From Methanolinea mesophila (lineage in GTDB: Archaea; Halobacteriota; Methanomicrobia; Methanomicrobiales; Methanospirillaceae): a stretch of DNA of 64,000 bases. The position numbers and the translations under genes are program-made. Shown here in pieces: positions 1 to 8,153 of this stretch (within the stretch, counting starts at the first letter, position 1; each line of letters opens with the position of its first letter). The notes under the pieces were generated by a model. It saw only the letters and a list, made by a program, of their open reading frames with translations. It did not search any database and was not told the DNA's origin. The DNA lies in assembly GCF_017873855.1 (NCBI RefSeq), contig NZ_JAGGKR010000001.1:434001-498000 (forward strand). The letters run 5' to 3'.

Positions 1-264
1 TTCCGGGACGGGGGTGGGATTGGGAATATTTCTGGGAGTCGGGATGGGAGTGGCCGATTCACTGGGGAAGGGGGTCACGGGGGTCAGAAAATTGGTATCG
101 ATGATCGTGGTGGTGGTCGTCGTCGGGGTCGGGGTAGCCGCACGGGTCGCGGCACCTGTCGTTCCTCCCCCCGGGTTCTCCCTGGGGGGGGCGATGCATG
201 CACTGGAGAGGATGATCAGAACGAGAATAAACCCCACCAGGAACGAGAGACGAATACCACCCAT
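1..264 (-). CDS. Secreted lipoprotein, 3' part missing at the window edge
   Basis: The minus-strand frame is open from ATG at 264 to base 1 (88 codons), so the C-terminal part lies outside the window. The N-terminus is a lipoprotein signal: Arg5, a hydrophobic run at residues 8-19, and a lipobox LSSAC with Cys23 as the predicted lipidated residue. After it comes a low-complexity stalk rich in Thr, Pro and Ala (residues 25-88), typical of archaeal surface proteins held away from the membrane. No functional domain is visible in this fragment. A plus-strand frame over the same bases is a low-complexity shadow. Membrane anchoring is well supported; function is unknown. Confidence 0.75.
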   Translation of the reverse strand, partial: MGGIRLSFLVGFILVLIILSSACIAPPRENPGGGTTGAATRAATPTPTTTTTTIIDTNFLTPVTPFPSESATPIPTPRNIPNPTPVPE

Positions 265-375
265 AAGTTGAGGTTTGCCCCTGTCAGTATATAGTTATTT
301 ATTTTTCCACCGGTATGGAAGATCCATACCATTAAGTCTGGAAAAGGAGCACTTTTGACCAACAGGAGCATCCCC

Positions 376-762
376 ATGGCGAAAAAACAGGTATGGAACA
401 GGAAGGAAGATCTCCTGAACGAGGCCGACAAGCTTGTCCTTACCGCAGATATGCTCGCGTTCGAGAGTAAATACGAGGATGCGGTAAAAAACTACGACAA
501 AGCCCTGGAAATCGTTCCCGGGAACGCCGACGTATGGGCGTTCAAGGGTATCACGCTCGAAGGCGGACTCGGGCGCGAGGAAGAAGCCCTGAAGTGCTGG
601 GATACGGCGAAAAGACTCGATCATGAGATCGCGGACGCGATGGATATGAGCACCAATCGTGAAGAAGAGCCGGACCTGGAAGGCATCGACCTTAACGTCA
701 AAGACAGCTGCCGGGATAAGATTCTCAGGCTGATGATGAAAAAAGCGGAAAATCAAAGATAA
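376..762 (+). CDS. Small TPR-repeat protein
   Basis: This is a soluble protein of 128 residues from ATG 376, which has AGGAG 7 nt upstream. A TTG at 355 with its own AGGAG is an alternative start giving 135 residues. The middle matches a tetratricopeptide unit: a helix with Ala and Tyr at the usual positions (EDAVKNYDKALEIVPGNADVW), followed by a second degenerate unit (EEEALKCWDTAKRL). TPR units form helical scaffolds for protein-protein contacts. The C-terminal third is charged and has no recognised domain. The gene stands alone between a divergent lipoprotein gene and convergent tiny membrane genes, so the partner cannot be inferred. Confidence 0.75.
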   Translation: MAKKQVWNRKEDLLNEADKLVLTADMLAFESKYEDAVKNYDKALEIVPGNADVWAFKGITLEGGLGREEEALKCWDTAKRLDHEIADAMDMSTNREEEPDLEGIDLNVKDSCRDKILRLMMKKAENQR

Positions 763-770
763 TATTTTAT

Positions 771-959
771 TTATTTCACTTTTTTCTGGGCCATCTCGAG
801 TTCCACCAGGATCGGCGCTATCGTTCCGGTATCCACCGATCGTTTCGCGAGCCGGGTCATCCGCCGGACATAATAGATGTGCGCAATCTGGAAACTCACC
901 AGCAGTCCGAAACAGAACATCACGACGCTGATCAGCAGATAAGATGTGGTATCCACCAT
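771..959 (-). CDS. Tiny membrane protein, paralogue of its upstream neighbour
   Basis: A 62-residue protein with one N-terminal transmembrane helix (about residues 6-28) and a short cytoplasmic tail. ATG 959 is preferred over GTG 968 because AGGTGG lies 5 nt before it. That Shine-Dalgarno overlaps the last codons of the upstream gene, suggesting coupled translation. The tail carries VDTGTIAPILVELEMA, closely similar to VDTIVPLITEMERE in the upstream protein, and both tails follow a helix and basic residues. The two therefore look like paralogues and possibly a heteromeric pair. Family and function are not recognised. Confidence 0.65.
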   Translation of the reverse strand: MVDTTSYLLISVVMFCFGLLVSFQIAHIYYVRRMTRLAKRSVDTGTIAPILVELEMAQKKVK

Positions 960-968
960 ACGAACCAC

Positions 969-1145
969 CTAAGACTCCCTCTCCATTTCCGTGATCAAAG
1001 GAACGATCGTATCGACCTTCTCGCACTCGCGGGCCACTTCCAGAAATCTCTTTTCATAGTATCTTTTCATCAGGAGATAGCCAAGCATGAGGCCAATGAT
1101 AAACATCAGGATCCCGATTATCACGTACACCTGCAGATCATCCAT
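969..1145 (-). CDS. Tiny membrane protein (58 aa), first gene of a two-gene unit
   Basis: ATG at 1145 opens a 58-residue frame ending with TAG at 969-971. It has a hydrophobic helix at residues 6-25 (YVIIGILMFIIGLMLGYLLM), then a basic stretch KRYYEKR and an amphipathic tail. The stop overlaps the ribosome binding site of the downstream 62-aa gene, and tail similarity between the two supports both being real. The gene is divergent from the ParA-type ATPase gene that follows. No family is recognised. Support comes from composition, conservation between the pair and coupling rather than a database family. Confidence 0.6.
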   Translation of the reverse strand: MDDLQVYVIIGILMFIIGLMLGYLLMKRYYEKRFLEVARECEKVDTIVPLITEMERES

Positions 1146-1306
1146 CCCGTTGTAGTCCTCCTCACAGACCTATTCAGGATAGGACAGATAAAATTAACCA
1201 ATCTATCCCGGGCCGATCCTCACGGAATGACAGCTCTTCTATCCTTGCCCACAAGCCCGCCCGGAAAAAGTTAGGTTAAAATCTGATTATACGAAATACT
1301 CACCAT

Positions 1307-1313
1307 GAGGTGA
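1307..1313 (+). promoter_or_regulatory. Strong ribosome binding site before a non-AUG start
   Basis: GAGGTGA matches the archaeal anti-Shine-Dalgarno. It lies 3 nt before ATA 1317 and 6 nt before ATC 1320. No ATG, GTG or TTG lies in frame between the upstream TGA (1311-1313) and the Walker A motif, so this site fixes the start of the ParA-type gene at a non-standard codon. Confidence 0.65.
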
Positions 1314-1316
1314 GAA

Positions 1317-2165
1317 ATAATCCCGGTCATCGCATTCGCACACCATAAGGGAGGAACCGGAAAGACCACATCTTGTCTTAATGTCGCGGGATTCCTCCAG
1401 AAGAAGGGCAGATCGGTCCTGGTTATCGATCTTGACCCCCAGGCAAATGCCACGTCAGGACTCGGGATAGATCCTCACGCGCTTCCCCTGAGCGTCTACG
1501 ACCTCTTCATGAGCCGGTTCGAGGGGTTTCCCGACGTATCTTTTCAGGATGTGGTACTCGAGACCAGGTCGGGGGTATATCTCGCGCCATCGACCCTTGA
1601 TCTTGTCGGGGTAGAGCCGTTCCTCTATAATATCGAGAACAGGGCAAAGGTATTGAAAAATTTGCTCACCCGGGACCGCCCGGAATATGAGTTCATCCTG
1701 ATAGACACCCCGCCGAGCATGGGTCAGCTGGTGATCAACGGGCTTGTAGCGGCTGAGCATACGGTGGTGACGTTCGACAGGGGGATATTCGCCCTTCATG
1801 GTCTCGACACGCTCATGACCATCTTCGCGGATATCGAGGAACTGCTCGGGGAGCATGTCTCCCCGGATATGGCGATCCTCACCCGGTGGGATAATCCCGA
1901 ACAGGAGCTCCGGCGGGGGGTGCTGGCGCGGTTTGCGGATCACTTCAAAAAACCGGATCCCGAACTGGCCCGCGACAAAGAACAGTTGAGGGTCTTCGAG
2001 AGGGAGGTCCGTGACCGGTTCCCGGCCGTCTTTGTCGTTCCCTACAGCAGAGAGATCTACGAGGCCCAAAACGCGGGGCTTCCCATATCCCACTTCGCCC
2101 CGGAGTGCGATGCGGGAAGGGCGTACAGGGCGGTAGCCGGGAAAATTCTGGGGTGGAACGGATGA
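1317..2165 (+). CDS. ParA/MinD-family ATPase with apparent AUA start
   Basis: Predicted 282 residues. It has the deviant Walker A motif HKGGTGKTT (signature Lys11, Lys16), the A' motif VIDLDPQANAT and Walker B FILIDTPPS, all typical of ParA/Soj ATPases. These dimerise on ATP and position cargo such as DNA, chemoreceptor arrays or motility machinery on the nucleoid or membrane. The first usable ATG (1509) would delete Walker A. The frame upstream is closed by TGA 1311-1313, so initiation must occur at ATA 1317 (giving MIPVIAFAHHKGG) or ATC 1320, directly after a perfect Shine-Dalgarno. No ParB partner is visible. Its place just before a che/archaellum cluster suggests array or archaellum positioning, which is inference. 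Confidence 0.85.
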   Translation: MIPVIAFAHHKGGTGKTTSCLNVAGFLQKKGRSVLVIDLDPQANATSGLGIDPHALPLSVYDLFMSRFEGFPDVSFQDVVLETRSGVYLAPSTLDLVGVEPFLYNIENRAKVLKNLLTRDRPEYEFILIDTPPSMGQLVINGLVAAEHTVVTFDRGIFALHGLDTLMTIFADIEELLGEHVSPDMAILTRWDNPEQELRRGVLARFADHFKKPDPELARDKEQLRVFEREVRDRFPAVFVVPYSREIYEAQNAGLPISHFAPECDAGRAYRAVAGKILGWNG

Positions 2166-2214
2166 AAATGTACATGCGCCGGGGATTTGCACCAGGAGAG
2201 AGGAGGGGGAGTCC

Positions 2215-3852
2215 ATGACCGAGAAACTGGGAAGAAAAGCACTATTCATGGGGGTGACCGAGAAAACAAGGGAGGAATCGCCCCCCGGTGATGAGGAACG
2301 TACACTACTTGAGGAGTTGTCGGCAGCAACGCACGCGGCTCTCTCGGGAGATTATTCGGAAAGAATTCCGGAGACCGGTATGCCCGATATGTGGCGGGAG
2401 TTCGCTGCGTCGTTCAACCGGCTTCTGGAACAGACCGAAGAAGATCGTCGCGATTGCATCTCCCTTTTCCCTGCGTTCGAGAAATCTCCGGTTCCGATGA
2501 GCGTACGGTACGAATCGGGCAAGGTACTCCTGTCAAACGAAATGTACCGGTCGATCACGGAAGCAAACGTGCAGGACGATCCGGTCAGGTCGGGCGCACT
2601 GCAGATGAAGGAGATCGGGATGATCGCGGAGGCCGCCCGGAAGGACGCAGCGGTTTCTGAAGATATCCGTCTGGGGGATCCAACCGGGTCCGGCGGGGAC
2701 TACCGGATTACCGCGATTCCTCTGGGGGCTCCGGATCAGTCACCCCATTTCCTCCTTTACCTCGAAGATATCAGCAACACCGCATACTTTGAAAGGTCCC
2801 TGGGGGAACTCGAACACCAGGTGAGCGCCCTTGTAGTACGTCAGAACCAGATACTCCTTGAAAACCCGCTCCCCGTCCTGATTTCCGATTTTTCAGGCAG
2901 ACTCCTGATCGCGAACGAAGCATTCAGGCGGGTGTCAGGCGTTGCGATACCCGATGATGGCAGCGTCCGGTACTCGGATCTCCCGTTGGTGGAGAGCAAA
3001 GGCCAGAATATTGAAGATATCTCAAAATTCAGAAAAATCGGGTCCGCCGAGGTCACATTCGGGTTTCCCTCCGGGATCCATGTGCTCTGGCAGTACGGCG
3101 TCCCGGTCACTGCTCCCGACGGGACCGAACAGATTGTGCTGATCTTCTTCGATGTCACCGCCCAGAAAACCAGGGAGCAGGATCTCGAATCCACCGTCGC
3201 CGGGCTGCGGAAGGAAGTGGAGGCCCTTATGACCAGGCCTCCTGCCCATGCACCGGAACCACACCCACCTTACTCAGGAGAACCGCCCGCGCCGGATAAG
3301 ACTGATGAGGTTCCCCGGGCGTTCCCGAAATCTCCTGTCGGCGAAAAGAAGAAACAGGAGGCCGCCCCGGACCTGACCCACGATGTGGTCGAGTTCCAGC
3401 TGGGAGGTGAGAAATATGCCCTCGATATCAACTTTGCCCGGGAGATCGTGGAGATGATGCCAATCACTCCCATTCCCCGCTCCCCTCCTTATCTCCGGGG
3501 TGTCATGAATCTCCGCGGGGAGATCACCAACATCATCACCATCAACTCCATGCTGGGGCTTTCGGAATCATCCGGCGAACGGGGAAGGAAGATCATCGTC
3601 CTCTCCTCCGAAGCGACGGGTGGCGAGAACATAGGCATCGTCGTGGACGAGGTCCACAGCGTGATCCAGATAAGGGAATCGGATGTCGAGCACCTCGGGG
3701 GAGGGCTCTCCGGGCAGGCAAGCGGACATATCAAGGGGATCATCAAGACCGCGGGAAAAGGGGTGATCGACCGGAAAACGGACGATGAAAAGGACCTGAT
3801 CATTTGGATCGACATGCAGAAGCTGCTCCAGGATTTAATTCCCAGAAAATGA
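2215..3852 (+). CDS. PAS-PAS-CheW fusion protein (soluble chemotaxis adaptor)
   Basis: A 545-residue cytoplasmic protein without transmembrane segments, starting at ATG 2215 after GAGGAGGGGG. Residues about 35-70 look HAMP-like, about 80-190 and 205-315 are PAS-type sensor domains, a Pro-rich linker follows (about 335-385), and about 393-540 is a complete CheW domain (DVVEFQLGGEKYALDI, then NLRGEITNI). CheW domains couple receptors to the kinase CheA. Joining one to PAS sensors suggests an adaptor whose coupling is modulated by a ligand or redox signal. The CheW part is strikingly similar to the free CheW two genes downstream, indicating duplication. Alternative: a receptor-independent sensory input to CheA. 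Confidence 0.85.
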   Translation: MTEKLGRKALFMGVTEKTREESPPGDEERTLLEELSAATHAALSGDYSERIPETGMPDMWREFAASFNRLLEQTEEDRRDCISLFPAFEKSPVPMSVRYESGKVLLSNEMYRSITEANVQDDPVRSGALQMKEIGMIAEAARKDAAVSEDIRLGDPTGSGGDYRITAIPLGAPDQSPHFLLYLEDISNTAYFERSLGELEHQVSALVVRQNQILLENPLPVLISDFSGRLLIANEAFRRVSGVAIPDDGSVRYSDLPLVESKGQNIEDISKFRKIGSAEVTFGFPSGIHVLWQYGVPVTAPDGTEQIVLIFFDVTAQKTREQDLESTVAGLRKEVEALMTRPPAHAPEPHPPYSGEPPAPDKTDEVPRAFPKSPVGEKKKQEAAPDLTHDVVEFQLGGEKYALDINFAREIVEMMPITPIPRSPPYLRGVMNLRGEITNIITINSMLGLSESSGERGRKIIVLSSEATGGENIGIVVDEVHSVIQIRESDVEHLGGGLSGQASGHIKGIIKTAGKGVIDRKTDDEKDLIIWIDMQKLLQDLIPRK

Positions 3853-3861
3853 TGATCGGTC

Positions 3862-3886
3862 CCCGGCCAGGTATGCACCGGCCGGG
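3862..3886 (+). terminator. Hairpin between the PAS-CheW and receptor genes
   Basis: A perfect 7-bp stem CCCGGCC (3862-3868) / GGCCGGG (3880-3886) with an 11-nt loop lies 10 nt after the PAS-CheW stop. A TATA-like AACTTTTAAG follows at 3894-3903. It may end the upstream transcript, or the receptor gene may have its own promoter here. Confidence 0.4.
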
Positions 3887-3968
3887 AGCGAATAACTTTT
3901 AAGGATTGATATGAGAATTTTTAACAGACGATTTTTGCGGGCTGATCTATTGGACCGGGAGTAATGGA

Positions 3969-6272
3969 ATGAAAAAAGAAACTTTAAATGAGATTCTGGC
4001 TTCCATCGAGCGCGGAGACTATCAGGCCAGGATCGACGAGACCGGTGTTTCCGAAGCGGAACGGCCGTGTGTGAAGACAGTAAACACTCTTTTAGCCAGA
4101 TCCGAGGAGCTTGAAGCACGGGCGCTCACCATGATGGAACAGAACCCGATGCCCATCCTGGTGTTTGCCCCCGACTTTGCCATCCTTGCGACGAACGAAT
4201 CTTTTGCAAAGATGAGCGGGATAAGCCGGGAACAACTCCTCTCCATGAATGCGAGGGCGTTTAAAATCCTCGAACAGCACGGGGAAGGACTGCGTGACGT
4301 GATCAAGTCCAGGAAGAGGAGTTACGGCGAAGTCACCATCGACTTCCCGTCCGGCAGAAAAATCCTGGAACAGTACGGGATTCCCATCACCGATACCGGA
4401 GGAAACCTGATCAACCTCTTCGTGGTGTACAACGATATCACCGACCTCCGGAAGAGGATGACCGACCTGCAGGACGTGCAGAAACGTTCCGAGGCGATCG
4501 TCCAGGAAAACCCGTACCCCATGCTTGTCGTCAGGCCCGATATGGCCGTCATAAACCACAACAAAGCGTTTCTGGAGATCTCCGGATTCACAAAGGACAA
4601 AATGACCTCTCTTTCTCTCCGGGACCTCAAATACCTGAAGAGCTCCGGAGGAAAGATCGAAGACACGGTGAACAAGAAGATCCGTACCCAGGGCAAAGCG
4701 ACCATCGAATTCCCGTCGGGGGTGCGCGTGGTCAAATGGTACTACATCCCCCTGCTCGACCATGAGGGGAACGTAGACAACCTCCTTACGGTATATAACG
4801 ACGTCACCGATGAAGAGCGGAACATGGAGGAGATCAAGGGGCTCCAGCAGCGAACCTCGGCCATCGTGGAGGAAAATCCCTACCCGATCGTCCTTGTCGA
4901 CCCTGCCATGAACATCAACACCGTCAACCGCGCGTTCCTGGACATTTCAGGTTATTCGAAAGAGAAGATCGCCAATCTTACTCTCAAGGACTTCAAGTAC
5001 CTGAAAAGCGTGGGGGGCAAGATGGAGGACACCCTGAAGAACCGGCAGAGGACGCAGGGAGTGGCCACCATCGAGTTTCCCTCCGGGAAAAAGATCCTGG
5101 AATGGTACTACATCCCCCTCCTGGACAACAAGGGGAACGTTGCGAATATCCTCATCGTGTACAACGACATCACCGAGAAACGCCTCCTCGAGGAACGTTT
5201 AAAGAAGAGCATCCAGGAGCTCGCCGACAGTCTTGCCGCCGTCGCGGGCGGGGACTTTACGAAACCCGCGGTGACGTATCCGGACGATCCGCTGGAGAAG
5301 GTCAAGGCCGACCTGAACAAGACGCTCGCCGAGTTAAGAAATATACTTGGAGACATCCTTTCCCAGGCAAACCAGCTGGAACATGCGGTGATCGACGTGG
5401 GCAAGGGCGCCGACGAGATCGCCAAGGCTTCACAGCAGGTGGCTATCACGGCCCAGAAGACCTCCGACGACGTCAGGGTCCAGATCAACGAACTTGAAAA
5501 GGTCACCAAGGAGGTCTCGGACCTCTCGGCGTCCATCGAAGAGATCGCGAGCACCTCACAGGAGGTCAAGTCGGTTACCTCGAATGTGGCGAAAGAGGGC
5601 GACAACGCCGTCAGGGTGGGGAACGAAGCCAACTCCAAGATGAAGATCGTCCAGGAGATCTCCCAGCGGGCGGTGGACGAGATCAATAACCTCAATGCAC
5701 GGATGCGGGAGATCAGCAACATCGTGAAACTGATCACCGATATCGCCAACCAGACCAACCTGCTCGCCCTCAATGCAGCCATAGAGGCGGCAAGGGCGGG
5801 GGAGCACGGGAGAGGGTTCGCCGTGGTTGCAGGAGAGGTCCGGAATCTTGCCGGCGAATCGAAGAACGCCACCCGCAATATCGAGGACGTGATCAGCGGC
5901 ATCACCATGAGCAGCGAGAAGACTGCCGAGGCGATGAAGCGGGCCTATGAGGAGATTATTTCGGGAATCGGCAGCGTGAACTCCACGATCGAGGCGCTGA
6001 ACCATATGGTCACCGACGTGAACATCTCCGCGAACAGCATCGCGGATATCTCCCGGGCCACGGAAGACCAGGCTGAGGCGACCAACAACGTGACCAGGAA
6101 CGTGGACTTCATCAACAACCTCATCCTTACGGCGGAAAAGAGCATGGAGGACCTCGCCGCACTCGCCGAGGAATCCAGCGCATCGACCGAGGAGGTCGCG
6201 AGCGCCGCAAATGAGATCAGGACGATGGCGGCACACCTGCGAGAGATGGTCGGCAAATTCACGGTAAACTGA
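3969..6272 (+). CDS. Soluble methyl-accepting chemotaxis protein with three PAS domains
   Basis: 767 residues and no membrane span, so this is a cytoplasmic receptor. A short HAMP-like segment (about 1-40) precedes three PAS domains (about 55-160, 170-280, 290-400). The second and third are near duplicates: both contain a DLKYLKS or DFKYLKS stretch and a YYIPLLD strand. A second HAMP-like segment (about 415-465, AAVAGGDFTKP) leads into the coiled-coil signalling domain with the conserved tip (DIANQTNLLALNAAIEAARA). Family role: controls CheA through CheW and is adapted by CheR, CheB and CheD on Glu/Gln residues. ATG 3969 has GGGAG 8 nt upstream. Repeated PAS units suggest sensing of an internal small molecule or redox state; the ligand is not deducible. 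Confidence 0.93.
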   Translation: MKKETLNEILASIERGDYQARIDETGVSEAERPCVKTVNTLLARSEELEARALTMMEQNPMPILVFAPDFAILATNESFAKMSGISREQLLSMNARAFKILEQHGEGLRDVIKSRKRSYGEVTIDFPSGRKILEQYGIPITDTGGNLINLFVVYNDITDLRKRMTDLQDVQKRSEAIVQENPYPMLVVRPDMAVINHNKAFLEISGFTKDKMTSLSLRDLKYLKSSGGKIEDTVNKKIRTQGKATIEFPSGVRVVKWYYIPLLDHEGNVDNLLTVYNDVTDEERNMEEIKGLQQRTSAIVEENPYPIVLVDPAMNINTVNRAFLDISGYSKEKIANLTLKDFKYLKSVGGKMEDTLKNRQRTQGVATIEFPSGKKILEWYYIPLLDNKGNVANILIVYNDITEKRLLEERLKKSIQELADSLAAVAGGDFTKPAVTYPDDPLEKVKADLNKTLAELRNILGDILSQANQLEHAVIDVGKGADEIAKASQQVAITAQKTSDDVRVQINELEKVTKEVSDLSASIEEIASTSQEVKSVTSNVAKEGDNAVRVGNEANSKMKIVQEISQRAVDEINNLNARMREISNIVKLITDIANQTNLLALNAAIEAARAGEHGRGFAVVAGEVRNLAGESKNATRNIEDVISGITMSSEKTAEAMKRAYEEIISGIGSVNSTIEALNHMVTDVNISANSIADISRATEDQAEATNNVTRNVDFINNLILTAEKSMEDLAALAEESSASTEEVASAANEIRTMAAHLREMVGKFTVN

Positions 6273-6279
6273 GGCCGAA

Positions 6280-6756
6280 ATGAGCGGCAATGCAATCGAT
6301 GTAGTGGAGTTCGAGATAGGCGGGGAGCTCTATGCCATGGATATACAGCTGGCCCGGGAGATCGTGGAGATGGTCCCGCTCACGCCGCTCCCGAGGGCGC
6401 CGGCCTATATCTCCGGTATCATCAACCTTCGCGGGGAGATCACCACCATCCTTTCCATCGACGATCTCATCGGGATAAGGGGAAAGAAGGCGGGTAGCAC
6501 CCAGAAGATTATCATACTCGTTCCCGAGGCGGCGGGCGGGTCCAATGTGGGGATCATCGTCGACGATGTACATAGTGTGATACAGGTCGACCAGCAGAGC
6601 GTGGAGAAGATCGACGGAGGGCTTTCATCCGGCGCAGGAAATTACGTGAAAGGCATAATAAAATCCGGAGCCGAAACCGGGGCCGAGAAAGGGCTCATCA
6701 TCTGGCTCGATCTCGAGAAGCTGCTCCGCGACCTGGTGGACCTGGAGAAAAAATAA
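6280..6756 (+). CDS. cheW: Chemotaxis coupling protein CheW
   Basis: 158 residues forming one CheW (SH3-like) domain, with EFEIGGELYAMDI at the start and INLRGEITTILSI in the core. It bridges receptors and the CheA kinase at the base of chemoreceptor arrays. It begins 7 nt after the receptor stop and is followed 4 nt later by cheR, so it is cotranscribed. Its sequence follows the CheW half of the upstream PAS-CheW fusion almost segment by segment (AREIVEM, RGEIT, VDDVHSVIQ against VDEVHSVIQ), so the two are recent paralogues that may compete for or bridge the same array positions. Confidence 0.95.
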   Translation: MSGNAIDVVEFEIGGELYAMDIQLAREIVEMVPLTPLPRAPAYISGIINLRGEITTILSIDDLIGIRGKKAGSTQKIIILVPEAAGGSNVGIIVDDVHSVIQVDQQSVEKIDGGLSSGAGNYVKGIIKSGAETGAEKGLIIWLDLEKLLRDLVDLEKK

Positions 6757-6760
6757 TTTT

Positions 6761-7564
6761 ATGGACGATTTTTCGCTGCTGCTGACAACAATCGAGAAGA
6801 TCCTCTCGATCCGCTGTGGTAACTATAAAGAAGATTATATCAAACGGCGCCTCCTCTCCAGGATGAACGCGACGGGGGCCACGGGGTATCGGGAATACCA
6901 CAAGCTCCTCCAGAACAGTTCCGAAGAGCAGGAGAAACTCCGGAATGCCCTCACCATCAATGTCACCAAATTTTTCCGCGACCCTGAGGTCTTCGATCTC
7001 GTGAAGAGAGACCTGATCCCCCGGATACTCAAAAAGAAGAACCGGGTCCGGATCTGGAGCGCGGGATGCTCTTCAGGCGAAGAACCCTATTCATTCGCGA
7101 TTATTCTTGCGGAGCTCGGACTGTTTCATAAAGACCTTGACGGGCTTATCTATGCTACCGATATCGACCAGGAGATCCTGAAAAAAGCACGCGCGGGGGT
7201 GTATGAAAAAAGCTCCCTCGAGAATCTGAGCGAGAACCAGGTGCGCCGTAACTTCACACAGCGGACGGACGGGAAATTCGAGGTCCGTCCTCACCTCAGG
7301 GAACGTATCCGGTTCCAGCACCACGACCTGATGGCCGGTGTTCCGGTCTCGCGAAACCTGGACATCGTGTCCTGCAGGAACGTCACCATATACTTCACCG
7401 AACACCAGAAGAATGACCTCGCCCGCGAATTTTATGACGGGCTCGATAACGAAGGGTTTTACATTATGGGGATGTCCGAATTTCTGGGAAAGGAGGTCGG
7501 TACGTTGTTTACTCCCTATAAGCCCCTTCAGAAGGTCTTTGTAAAGAATCCAGGTCAGAAATAA
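6761..7564 (+). CDS. cheR: Chemotaxis receptor methyltransferase CheR
   Basis: 267 residues. It methylates glutamate side chains on chemoreceptors using S-adenosylmethionine, opposing CheB in adaptation. The N-terminal helical domain (about 1-75) contains YKEDYIKRRLLSRM, and the SAM-binding motif IWSAGCSSGEEPYS follows at about residue 106. Later motifs are VSCRNVTIYF and the region before the C-terminus. Size is normal for the family. It starts 4 nt after cheW. The last 56 nt overlap a convergent gene on the other strand. Confidence 0.95.
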   Translation: MDDFSLLLTTIEKILSIRCGNYKEDYIKRRLLSRMNATGATGYREYHKLLQNSSEEQEKLRNALTINVTKFFRDPEVFDLVKRDLIPRILKKKNRVRIWSAGCSSGEEPYSFAIILAELGLFHKDLDGLIYATDIDQEILKKARAGVYEKSSLENLSENQVRRNFTQRTDGKFEVRPHLRERIRFQHHDLMAGVPVSRNLDIVSCRNVTIYFTEHQKNDLAREFYDGLDNEGFYIMGMSEFLGKEVGTLFTPYKPLQKVFVKNPGQK

Positions 7565-8153
7565 GGTTCTTCTCGATGATCACCTGGGCCGGCAGCCTGA
7601 TCCTGACCTGGTAACGCTTCAGGGGGAAGATCTCCTCCGTGATGCGAAGGGCGGAACGCTCCAGGCTCCCGCCGAGGATAAGGTCGAAATGTTTCTCTTC
7701 TTCCTTGTACACTTCCAGGACATAGGCTGGTATTTCCCCCCAATTCCGGAATGGAATGGCGGCAAACAGGCGGTCGATTACCACCCTGCCGATCTCGGGC
7801 GGGACTGCGTGGGCCCTCTGGCTGATATGGACCAGGCATTCCTCGATCTCGATCTGCTCCTGCTCGAGGATCGAGCATCGTATATCAAGATCGACCGTAT
7901 GGAGCCCCTGCATGCAGAAACTGACCAGGTTGACGAGATAATCGATAAAAATATGCTTGTTCTCCTGATGCTCCCGCGAAATGGCTCTGATGGCAAGATC
8001 GACCGCTTGTTCCGGTATTTCATGTTCGTCCCGAATCCTTGTCATCAGGTCCGACTGTCCCGCGAGGTGCCTCTGCATCGCCAGGAACACTTCGTATCGT
8101 TTCCAGAATTCAAGCTCGTGCGTGGCAGGATGTACCGTGACTGGATCATTCAT
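7509..8153 (-). CDS. Helical protein of unknown function, convergent with cheR
   Basis: A soluble protein of 214 residues rich in Glu, Ile, Leu and Arg, largely predicted helical in its first two thirds (many EE/QE heptad-like stretches around residues 50-110). A more beta-like C-terminus follows. No catalytic motif is recognised. It starts at ATG 8153, overlapping the stop of the upstream small membrane gene, so the two form one transcription unit. Its 3' end overlaps cheR by 56 nt tail to tail, unusual enough to suggest either antisense effects or a recent shift of stop codon. Context hints at a link to chemotaxis, but no function can be assigned. Confidence 0.7.
   Translation of the reverse strand: MNDPVTVHPATHELEFWKRYEVFLAMQRHLAGQSDLMTRIRDEHEIPEQAVDLAIRAISREHQENKHIFIDYLVNLVSFCMQGLHTVDLDIRCSILEQEQIEIEECLVHISQRAHAVPPEIGRVVIDRLFAAIPFRNWGEIPAYVLEVYKEEEKHFDLILGGSLERSALRITEEIFPLKRYQVRIRLPAQVIIEKNLISDLDSLQRPSEGAYRE

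Noticed and set aside
14-271. Plus-strand open frame of 85 codons at the left edge
   Set aside because: It mirrors the Thr/Pro-rich stalk of the minus-strand lipoprotein, which has a clear lipobox; the plus frame is Val/Gly low complexity without a ribosome binding site.
2162-2218. 18-codon frame between the ParA-type and PAS-CheW genes
   Set aside because: No support beyond a start codon overlapping a stop; it overlaps the ribosome binding site of the next gene.
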